Source: Pseudomonadota bacterium | Lineage (GTDB): Bacteria > Pseudomonadota > Gammaproteobacteria > Steroidobacterales > Steroidobacteraceae | DNA: 5,698 nt | Direction: 5' to 3' | Assembly (NCBI GenBank): GCA_028067895.1 | Contig: JAPTUI010000651.1 | Span: 1 to 5,698, forward strand | Part shown: one piece after another, positions 1 to 5,385 of the stretch | How the letters are laid out: every line of letters starts with the position of its first letter | How positions within the stretch are numbered: the first letter of the stretch is position 1 | The notes under the pieces: model-generated | The model's database searches: none | The model's input: the letters and a program-made list of their open reading frames with translations, nothing else | Told to the model about the DNA's origin: nothing | Translations under genes and position numbers: made by a program

Positions 1-248
1 GTTTGTAGTGCGACAAAGCGCGGGGCGCGTCCAACAGTACCGCGGACTGAGTGGGTGTAGCCGCATCCACCCCGGCGGCAGCCGCGCGGGATCCGAGAAT
101 CGAGGTAATCGGACAAACGTGACGTCGGAGATGACGTTAAAGCGGGTCGGTGCCGAAACTGGCGAACGTCGCAGGGGGCTCTCAAGCCGCGTGCGACTCC
201 AAATCCGAGGGATGTGGCGCTGGCACGAGGAGCGAACTTACGTGTGGG
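1..248. other. No gene recognised, downstream of the kai operon
   Basis: This stretch lies beyond the 3' end of the minus-strand kaiC-kaiB-regulator operon. The open frame that crosses it on the plus strand is rich in Arg, Gly and Ser, has no recognisable motif and runs into the antisense of the regulator gene, so I do not call it. I saw no convincing hairpin followed by a T-run that would act as an intrinsic terminator for the operon. The hexamer TGACGT occurs twice around 119-140, without an evident role. Confidence 0.5.
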
Positions 249-1187
249 TCAGGTAACTGCTCGCGCAAGCCTTACGTGCCCGTAACAGGTACATGAGGCG
301 GCCTCTAGGCCGCGCTGATCGAGAATCGTGATCGTTCCGCGTCGGCAGCGAATCAGTCCCCGGCGCTGCAGTTCGCCGGCGGCTACCGTGACACTCACCC
401 GGCGGACACCCAGCATGTCTGCCAGAAATTCGTGGGTCAAATAGAATTCATTGGACGGCAAACGCTCGCGGCTCATCAGCAGCCAACGCGCTAACCGTTC
501 CTCTATGAGATGGAAACGATTGCATGTGGCGGTTTGCGCCACTTGATTCGCCAGCACATCGGTGAACAGGAGCACCGCGCGGCGCAGGGCCGGGGCGCTT
601 TTGAGCTCACGCAGAAAACGAGCCGCGCTGATCCTGAGTGCCGTCCCCGTTCCCTGTACAAGGGCACGCGTGGAGGAGGCGGCGATACCGAGGGCCAAGC
701 GGGCGCCCACCATCCCTTCGCGACCGACCAGTCCGACTTCCAACGCCCGGCGGCCATCGATGACCATTAGCAGGGAGACCAGGCAGTCGCTGGGGAAGTA
801 CACATGCCGCATCCGTTCGCCAGGCTCGTAGAGCACCTCGCCGTATCTCAGGGTGACCACCTCGACGCCGGCAAGGAGCGCCTCGTACTCCCGGGTTGGG
901 ATGTCCGCGAGCAGATGGTTCGGCGTGCCGGCCCGCGCGACTGCCATGATGCGGCTCGCATTCCTGCGCTTTGGCCTGCCAACGATCTCGCGCTGAAGTG
1001 CAGCTCGTGCCTCGGGCAGCAGAATGGCGCTGCCGGTCGCGGCGTCCATGATCGCGTCGATCTGGCCCGCTTCGGCGGCGCGAAGTTCGGCGCTTCCTTT
1101 GACGAGCCGGCGAAGCCATTCCCGGAACGCGGCCTCGGCCCTGAGGTCGGATTCACTGCGTGCAGTCAGTCGTGGCGCGGAGCTCAT
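249..1187 (-). CDS. Crp/Fnr-family transcriptional regulator with an N-terminal extension
   Basis: A 312-residue cytoplasmic DNA-binding regulator. Residues about 95-200 form the cyclic-nucleotide-binding-like beta-roll, including GREGMVG (155-161), a motif common in Crp/Fnr relatives. The Crp-type winged helix-turn-helix is at about 248-290, with the recognition segment GVRRVSVTVAAGELQRRG (260-277) and the C-terminal ASCTCY motif (297-302). I see neither the cAMP-contacting Arg-Ser pair of classical CRP nor an FNR-type N-terminal cysteine cluster, so the ligand is unknown. The first 80 residues are unusual for the family: a charged helical stretch followed by AGQIDAIMDAATGSAILLPEA (40-60, in two overlapping parts), which resembles linker segments I recall beside sensor domains. 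An internal ATG (Met81, position 947) would give a typical 232-residue protein. I prefer 1187 because its ATG overlaps the kaiB TGA as ATGA, and the extension reads like real protein. It is probably the output or autoregulator of the kai operon (inference). Confidence 0.88.
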   Translation of the reverse strand: MSSAPRLTARSESDLRAEAAFREWLRRLVKGSAELRAAEAGQIDAIMDAATGSAILLPEARAALQREIVGRPKRRNASRIMAVARAGTPNHLLADIPTREYEALLAGVEVVTLRYGEVLYEPGERMRHVYFPSDCLVSLLMVIDGRRALEVGLVGREGMVGARLALGIAASSTRALVQGTGTALRISAARFLRELKSAPALRRAVLLFTDVLANQVAQTATCNRFHLIEERLARWLLMSRERLPSNEFYLTHEFLADMLGVRRVSVTVAAGELQRRGLIRCRRGTITILDQRGLEAASCTCYGHVRLARAVT

Positions 1188-1516
1188 GGCCGATCTTCAG
1201 CGTGCAAGCCCAGCGCCGCCAACACGCTGTCGGTATCGCTGAGATTGCCGATAACCATCGAACTCGGCGAGGGCGACGTCTTGGTGAGGCTGGGCGTGAC
1301 GAGGACGCCATCGGCCAAGGCACGCAGCGGATGCTCGCAGACATCGACGACTTCCAGTTTATATCCATCCTGCAGATGTCGTTTGCAGATTGCCTGCAGG
1401 TTTGCAATGGCCTTGACGGAATTGGGAGCCTTGCCCGCCACATACAGACACATTACGACAATGGTGGTGACTGGAGGGGTGGCGACTATGTCCGCTTTGG
1501 CTCGTTTGCGCGTCAC
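1184..1516 (-). CDS. kaiB: KaiB-family clock protein
   Basis: A 110-residue KaiB homologue. In cyanobacteria KaiB binds the CI ring of KaiC after switching to a thioredoxin-like fold and so drives the dephosphorylation phase. The family signature is clear: LYVAGKAPNSV (24-34), a helical ANLQAIC stretch (38-44), EVVDVCEHP (55-63), the TPSL turn (74-77), and IGNLSD (89-94) followed by VLAALGL. Its length is close to the ~100 residues of cyanobacterial KaiB, with a slightly longer basic N-terminus. I chose the GTG at 1516: it sits one base after the kaiC TGA and six bases after GAGAAGGGAG. An upstream in-frame GTG at 1534 would overlap that ribosome-binding site and the end of kaiC. The gene's stop overlaps the regulator start (ATGA). 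It lies between kaiC and the regulator in one operon and is probably translated by reinitiation after kaiC. No kaiA is nearby. The family call is firm; a circadian role is not shown by sequence. Confidence 0.93.
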   Translation of the reverse strand: MTRKRAKADIVATPPVTTIVVMCLYVAGKAPNSVKAIANLQAICKRHLQDGYKLEVVDVCEHPLRALADGVLVTPSLTKTSPSPSSMVIGNLSDTDSVLAALGLHAEDRP

Positions 1517-1517
1517 G

Positions 1518-3299
1518 TCATGCTCCCTTCTCACCGTTGGTCCGGGATTTGGCGGAGGTGCGGCCCCGCCGCGGTATGCTCGCTACCGACTTCGTGGCTA
1601 CGTCGTCTCCGCCGCGCATTTTGCGCAACTCATCTTTACGCGCACCCATGGAGGTATGACCAACTTCGCCGTCTCGAGTGTAAAGCGCCAGCGCGGAGCG
1701 CTGCTTGTCGAGATCGAGTTGTAAGGCAGTTATCCGCGCGAGAATGTCCGCTTCAGCGAATTGCAGCGCGCGGCGCTTGTGAGCGAACTCCGCACTGCGC
1801 TGTAACTGCCGGTCCCGCTCCTTGTTTTCTTTTTCCCAGCGCAGGGTGCCCATCAGTACTTCGCCGCCCGAGGAGTAGGGCTCCGTCAGTGACAGTCCCG
1901 CGGAGCTCAACATCAACTCGCGCACCTGGTTCGAGTGTTTCGTACCGCGCGACTTGATGATGGTGAGCGCCCGCTTGCGCTCACCGCCGCGTACCAGGTA
2001 CGACAGGTGGATCCAGGTATCTGCGATGGTCGAGATCTGCAGCTCGGTGGCTTCGGCCTGCGGATCATCTCCGTCCACGAGCGAGGTGATGAGCGTGGTG
2101 ATGTCGTTGTCTCGAGCCAGGTAGAAGAGGCGACTGCCGACAGCGCGCGCGTAGAGCAATGCGCCGGACTTGACGATGGCGGAGAGCGGATCGATCACCA
2201 TGCAACGCGGCTGATGTTCATGAATCGACGCCGCGAGCCGGATCAGGTGCTCTTCAGGGTTGACCATGTCGGTGCGGCCGAAATACATGCATAACAGACC
2301 GGATTTCACGTATGTGTCGAGGTGAATGCCCACGGAGGTAAGATTGCTACTGATCCGGTCCCCGCTTTCGTCAAAACTCACGAAAAGCGTTCGCTCGCCG
2401 CGGCGGCAGGCACTTTCCGCGAACTGGCCCGCAAGAGTCGTCTTCGATGTACCGGGTGCGCCCGTGATCAGGGTGGTGCTGCCGCGAAACAGGCCACCAC
2501 CGAGCATGGAGTCGAGGCTCCCGAAGCCCGTGGAGACGCGCTCTGGGGAGGCTTTATGCGGAATTTCCATCGCACCCGGGGTCGCCACTTCGATGCCATG
2601 CCGGCCAAAACTAAGCGGATATTCACCGGGTAGGAAGTTCGAGCCCCGGTACTTCGTGAGTTCGAGCCGGCGCACCGCGATCGCCTGTTCCGAGCGTCGG
2701 TCGAACCGAATGACACAGTCGGCCATGAACTGCATGAAGCTGTAATTCGCAGGTCGGGACGCGTTGTCGTCGATTTTCGTGGTGATGATCGCGGTCAATT
2801 CAGTGCGTGCGAGCCAGGCGCGCAGACGGTAGATTTCGCGCATTTCGCCGCGCGGATCCTGTAGCACGGAAAGCAGCACATCGATTCCATCGAACACGAT
2901 CAAGTCCGCACCGAGCTCGCGTTTCTTGGCTTCAAGGATGGCCAGCATGCCGGTGAGCTCGAAGTCGCCGGACTGTACAATTGCCGGCGACAGTCGGGCG
3001 TCAAGCAAAAAGAGCGGACTTTTCGCCGTTGCGGACAATTGCCAGCCGAACGTGGCGGCATTCGCGGCTATCTCGTGGGCATCTTCCTCGAATGCGACGA
3101 AGAGTCCCGTGCGCTCGTGCGCCAGCGCAACATTCAACAGAGTCTGCAAAGCGAAAACAGTTTTGCCGGTGCCGGGGCCGCCCATCACCAGGGTCGTCCG
3201 GTTCCTGGGCAGACCGCCGCGACTGATCTCATCAAAGCCCGTAATGCCCGTCGCTACTTTGGGCAATGGACGCAAGGTAGACTGTTTCTTGGCAGGCAC
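1518..3299 (-). CDS. kaiC: KaiC-like double-RecA ATPase/autokinase
   Basis: A 593-residue two-domain RecA-fold ATPase of the KaiC family, cytoplasmic and probably hexameric. In CI (about 15-245) I see Walker A GGPGTGKT (40-47), the catalytic Glu pair in FVAFEED (Glu71, Glu72) and Walker B LIVFDG (Asp137). In CII (about 250-480) I see Walker A GAPGTSKT (280-287), FVSFDES (Asp310, Glu311) where S. elongatus KaiC has a Glu pair, and Walker B CMVID (Asp370). The motif TELQISTIADT places Thr418, Ser423 and Thr424 exactly where S. elongatus has Thr426, Ser431 and Thr432, so autophosphorylation is likely kept. After about 483 comes a predicted coiled coil rich in Glu, Arg and Gln (to ~542) and then a basic low-complexity tail, in place of the cyanobacterial KaiA-binding end. 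I chose the GTG at 3299 because GAGGAG lies five bases upstream. The open frame continues 91 codons to 3572, but that part has no family similarity and covers the likely promoter. First gene of the kaiC-kaiB-regulator operon. Confidence 0.93.
   Translation of the reverse strand: MPAKKQSTLRPLPKVATGITGFDEISRGGLPRNRTTLVMGGPGTGKTVFALQTLLNVALAHERTGLFVAFEEDAHEIAANAATFGWQLSATAKSPLFLLDARLSPAIVQSGDFELTGMLAILEAKKRELGADLIVFDGIDVLLSVLQDPRGEMREIYRLRAWLARTELTAIITTKIDDNASRPANYSFMQFMADCVIRFDRRSEQAIAVRRLELTKYRGSNFLPGEYPLSFGRHGIEVATPGAMEIPHKASPERVSTGFGSLDSMLGGGLFRGSTTLITGAPGTSKTTLAGQFAESACRRGERTLFVSFDESGDRISSNLTSVGIHLDTYVKSGLLCMYFGRTDMVNPEEHLIRLAASIHEHQPRCMVIDPLSAIVKSGALLYARAVGSRLFYLARDNDITTLITSLVDGDDPQAEATELQISTIADTWIHLSYLVRGGERKRALTIIKSRGTKHSNQVRELMLSSAGLSLTEPYSSGGEVLMGTLRWEKENKERDRQLQRSAEFAHKRRALQFAEADILARITALQLDLDKQRSALALYTRDGEVGHTSMGARKDELRKMRGGDDVATKSVASIPRRGRTSAKSRTNGEKGA
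1523..1532 (-). promoter_or_regulatory. kaiB ribosome-binding site inside the kaiC 3' end
   Basis: On the minus strand GAGAAGGGAG lies in the last codons of kaiC, six bases before the GTG at 1516. It overlaps the alternative GTG at 1534, so it favours the shorter KaiB. Its position within kaiC, with the kaiC stop between it and the kaiB start, is typical of translational coupling. Confidence 0.7.
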
Positions 3300-3304
3300 G
3301 CCCG

Positions 3305-3310
3305 CTCCTC
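3305..3310 (-). promoter_or_regulatory. kaiC ribosome-binding site
   Basis: GAGGAG on the minus strand, five bases upstream of the in-frame GTG at 3299. It is the best Shine-Dalgarno match in the region. The in-frame ATG candidate at 3368 has nothing comparable in front of it, so this site decides the start and makes KaiC 593 rather than 616 or 684 residues long. Confidence 0.75.
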
Positions 3311-3352
3311 GGTGGGATTTGACATTGGTGCACGGAGTGTTGATCTGCGTCC

Positions 3353-3366
3353 GTGCGTTGGCGCAC
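3353..3366. promoter_or_regulatory. Candidate Crp/Fnr-type operator upstream of kaiC
   Basis: A perfect inverted repeat GTGCG-TTGG-CGCAC lies 54-67 bp upstream of the kaiC GTG. The outer GTG and CAC triplets are eight bases apart, as in the CRP consensus TGTGA-N6-TCACA. The core CGTTGGCGC (3356-3364) recurs at 3396-3404, exactly 40 bp away on the same strand, where the palindrome is imperfect. Because the operon's third gene encodes a Crp/Fnr-type protein, autoregulation is a reasonable inference. The rest of the 3300-3542 spacer shows no clear promoter pair. Confidence 0.35.
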
Positions 3367-3542
3367 ATAGCGAGGGTCTGGCGGGAGTGAGACGTCGTTG
3401 GCGCGCAAGAGGGATGTTGGGCGGTGTCAACGGAGAACGCTCTGTACGGGCCGCCAGCGAGGGCGGGCCGCAGGTCATTGATTATTGGGACATGCGGAAG
3501 CGCGTGACACTTTATCGGCTGCTTGCGGCTCAAGTATCCGGA

Positions 3543-3965
3543 ATGATTACATTCGCGGCACCGATGAAGCACTCAGAGAAACTGCATGAGCTGGACCGGC
3601 GTCGACGGCGCGGGGCGAGAGTGCTGGTTGCGGGGCGGCCGCAAGCGGAGGTCGGCCGTCGGGTGGGCGTCTCACGCCAGACAGTGATGCGCTGGGAGAG
3701 GTTGCGCCAGAAGGGTGGGGTGGAGGCGCTGCGACGCGCGGAGCACTTCGGGCGTCCGGAACGGCTATCGCAGACACAGCGCGAGGAGCGGGTGCGGTTG
3801 CTGAAGACGGGGTCATTGGCGGCGGGTTTCGCGACGGAGTGATGGACGCTGCGGCGGATTGCGCGGCTGATCGATAAAAAAAGTCTCGGTCTCGATGGTG
3901 CCGTCGTCGGTGTGGCGGTGGCTCAGGCGGCTCGGCTGCAGCGTGCAGCGCCCGAGCGGCGCACG
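3543..3965 (+). pseudogene. Broken IS630-like transposase, N-terminal part
   Basis: Remnant of an IS630-type transposase, a DDE enzyme that cuts and pastes its element. From ATG 3543 or 3564 the frame encodes an Arg-rich start and a helix-turn-helix segment (QAEVGRRVGVSRQTVMRWE, then GGVEALRRAEHFGRPERLS and GSLAAGFATE) typical of the family N-terminus. A TGA at 3840 interrupts it. The same frame resumes with WTLRRIARLIDKK up to an A7 run at 3876-3882. Removing one A there restores a frame reading VSMVPSSVWRWLRRLGCSVQ, the expected continuation. Similarity fades near 3955, where the IS110 fragment begins on the other strand. The DDE catalytic half is absent. I found no terminal inverted repeats or target duplication. 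The family call rests on remembered family consensus; end coordinates are approximate. Confidence 0.75.
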
Positions 3966-4300
3966 CATCGATTCGGTGAGGCGTTCGACGCGCTCGTGAG
4001 CCTCGCGCACGGCGCTGCGATACTCTGCGACGGCGATGTCTTGCGCGGGCTGGGGTGGAGCTCACCGTGGCCAGGTAGCGCTCATGCGCTTCGGTCCAGG
4101 ACGAGCGGCCGGCTGTAGCGACGCCCATGGCGCAGCAGCATGGCCTTGAGCTGTTGGCGCGCCTTCAGCCGAGCTCGCGCGGCATCCTCCGGCGCTCGGC
4201 ACAGGTCGCGAATCGCCTCATCCGCTCATCGGGGATCGTGACGCTCACGAGCTCCCCGGCTCGCGCCAGCAGCAGCGACTCACTCCAACGCAGCATTCGG
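3935..4300 (-). pseudogene. Degenerate IS110-like transposase fragment
   Basis: The minus strand carries an internal piece of an IS110/IS116-family transposase (DEDD-type recombinase) split over several frames. The order from 4300 downwards is LLLARAGELVSVTIPDER; a shift near 4222; DEAIRDLCRA, then ARLKARQQLKAMLLRHGRRY; a shift near 4097-4100; WTEAHERYLATV; a shift near 4050-4056; and EYRSAVREAHERVERLTES, then GRCTLQP. Each piece continues the previous one in family order, so these are decay mutations and not separate genes. Both the N-terminal DEDD region and the C-terminal Ser-containing transposase_20 region are missing. The fragment meets the oppositely oriented IS630 remnant at about 3935-3965, probably an insertion or deletion junction. 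The boundaries are estimates from where the similarity ends. Confidence 0.72.
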
Positions 4301-4307
4301 TACCTGC

Positions 4308-4327
4308 GAAAGGCAGGCGCGCCTTTC
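4308..4327. repeat. Perfect hairpin upstream of the cupredoxin gene
   Basis: GAAAGGC-AGGCGC-GCCTTTC forms a 7-bp perfect stem with a 6-base loop, and its centre contains the palindrome AGGCGCGCCT. No T-run follows on either strand, so it is not a standard intrinsic terminator. It lies about 55 bp before the cupredoxin start codon, between the IS remnant and the AT-rich promoter-like island. It could be an operator, an element end or chance. Confidence 0.35.
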
Positions 4328-4359
4328 CGCGCGTGAGAACCCACGAATTCAGTTATTAT

Positions 4360-4365
4360 TATACT
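4360..4365 (+). promoter_or_regulatory. Candidate -10 element for the cupredoxin gene
   Basis: TATACT sits in an AT-rich island (about 4346-4380) inside otherwise GC-rich DNA, 16 bases before the ATG at 4382. I see no good -35 hexamer 16-18 bases upstream. The imperfect dyad CGTG-N6-CACG (4332-4345) occupies that position instead, which would fit an activator-dependent promoter. The implied leader would be only about ten bases and the Shine-Dalgarno match is weak. Confidence 0.35.
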
Positions 4366-4381
4366 TTTTGAGCTCTCAATC

Positions 4382-5017
4382 ATGCGCGGTCTAGCTGCTA
4401 TTACCGCATTGGGCGTGACGGTCGGGTTGGTGTCCGGAGTGGTTTTTGCCGCGGGCGCCGTCGGCCCGAATGGCATGCGCATGGGCACGATGCCGAAGCA
4501 TCTGCCAAAGCCAGGCAAACCGATTGCGTATGAGGCGGCTCGGCCGCTGATTAAATACAGCGATTCAGCGGGCATGCTCGTCGGCGGCAGGACGCATAAG
4601 ACCGTCGAATTCCTGGGACATGACATCCGCATTGTGATGGTGGCCGTCGAGCCCGGCTCGGCTGACCAGACCTTTGAGATTCATAAACTCGTTGATCCGC
4701 AAGTGGAAGTGCCGGTTGGCGCGAAAATCACCGTGACGCTTCTGAACATGGATTACGGCGCGGGCATGATCCACGGGGTGGTCATTGGCCGAGCCGCGCC
4801 ACCGTACAAAACGGTTGTGCCTGTGCCCGTGGCCGGACAGATCGCCGAAATACCTCTGACGATGCCGCGCACGGCGCAATCCGTCAGGAAGTCCAAATAC
4901 TTCGTGGCCACGACCACCGTCAATGCGCCGCGCAAGCCGGGCTATTACTATTATTTCTGTCAAATGCCTGATCACGCGAAAAGCGGCATGTACGGAAAAT
5001 TCGTGGTCGTGCCCTGA
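4382..5017 (+). CDS. Rusticyanin/sulfocyanin-like blue copper protein
   Basis: A 211-residue exported type 1 copper protein, probably a one-electron carrier in the periplasm. Residues 1 to about 24 form a signal peptide: Arg2, a hydrophobic core LAAITALGVTVGLVSGVVFA and a small-residue cleavage region. The cupredoxin domain fills about 70-211. The copper ligands align with Acidithiobacillus rusticyanin: His131 (eight residues before the shared PPY), Cys193, His198 and Met203 in YYFCQMPDHAKSGMYGKF, with the same C-x4-H-x4-M spacing. Other shared points are FEIH (98-101), VEVPVGAKITVTLLN (108-122) and the VPVPVAG loop. It is slightly longer than rusticyanin because of about 40 extra residues (25-65) after the signal peptide. 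The first ATG is supported by the signal peptide, although the ribosome-binding site is weak. In iron-oxidising acidophiles rusticyanin passes electrons from an outer-membrane cytochrome; no such partner is visible here, so the donor and acceptor are unknown. The nearest neighbours are IS debris and a hypothetical ORF. Confidence 0.9.
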   Translation: MRGLAAITALGVTVGLVSGVVFAAGAVGPNGMRMGTMPKHLPKPGKPIAYEAARPLIKYSDSAGMLVGGRTHKTVEFLGHDIRIVMVAVEPGSADQTFEIHKLVDPQVEVPVGAKITVTLLNMDYGAGMIHGVVIGRAAPPYKTVVPVPVAGQIAEIPLTMPRTAQSVRKSKYFVATTTVNAPRKPGYYYYFCQMPDHAKSGMYGKFVVVP

Positions 5018-5043
5018 GCCGCGCGCCAGGCGGTGGCCGCAAC

Positions 5044-5385
5044 TTGTCCGTGCATCGCCTGTTGTTGCCACCCGGACCTGATGCGCCTCGATGCTCGGCC
5101 GCGAGCGCTATCTCCCATCGAGCGCGGGTCCAGGCGAACCTGCGGGTGCCGGAGACGAGCCGGCGGATGCGCCTCTCGGGTAGGGCCGAAATCGCTTTCG
5201 AGCGGCAACCGGACAGGCTGCTCCTCTGGGCGAGAATCGAGCGCACGAGCGGCATCGGCGTCGTCGACCGGGCCGCGCCGCGCACCGTGAAGGAGACCGA
5301 ATTCCCGCTCTTCACGCAAGGTATGCCCAACCACGACACGAATTTCGACAACGACGTGCACGTTTCGGGCGACGCAGAGTCATGA
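5044..5385 (+). CDS. Possible small hypothetical protein
   Basis: An open frame of 113 codons starting at a TTG, 26 bases after the cupredoxin stop; a GTG at 5050 or later starts are equally possible. I do not recognise the product. From about codon 30 nearly all third codon positions are G or C, and the sequence (for example RLSGRAEIAFERQPDRLLLW, and an acidic, Asn/His/Asp-rich end) reads like real protein. The first 25-30 codons read less well, so the true start may lie further in, or this may be the 3' remnant of a longer gene. No signal peptide, membrane segment or known motif is visible. Its TGA overlaps an ATG (ATGA at 5382-5385), but that next frame closes after 21 codons. Overlapping frames on the minus strand look like shadows. 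Confidence 0.4.
   Translation: MSVHRLLLPPGPDAPRCSAASAISHRARVQANLRVPETSRRMRLSGRAEIAFERQPDRLLLWARIERTSGIGVVDRAAPRTVKETEFPLFTQGMPNHDTNFDNDVHVSGDAES

Noticed and set aside
298..313. GCGGCCT-CT-AGGCCGC palindrome near the regulator 3' end as a terminator
   Set aside because: It lies inside the coding sequence, has a two-base loop and no T-run, so it is most likely coincidental.
804..1724. 306-codon plus-strand open frame across the regulator and kaiB
   Set aside because: It is antisense to two firmly identified genes, its product has no recognisable motif, and it is an expected by-product of GC-rich codon use.
1160..1957. 265-codon plus-strand open frame
   Set aside because: Antisense to kaiB and the kaiC 3' end; Arg- and Cys-rich composition without any family signature.
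3402..3430. Consensus TTGACA (minus strand, 3430-3425) as the kai promoter -35
   Set aside because: At 17-base spacing the -10 position reads TGCGCG, far from TATAAT. The hexamer alone is not enough.
3300..3572. 91-codon N-terminal extension of KaiC
   Set aside because: No similarity to the family, low-complexity composition, and a strong ribosome-binding site placed exactly for the GTG at 3299.
3547..4128. 193-codon minus-strand frame as an intact gene
   Set aside because: Only its first ~25 residues match an IS110 segment; the rest is frameshifted or antisense to the IS630 remnant.
4165..4632. 155-codon minus-strand frame overlapping the cupredoxin
   Set aside because: Its N-terminal half is antisense to the cupredoxin gene; only the C-terminal ~30 residues are IS110-derived and are covered by the pseudogene entry.
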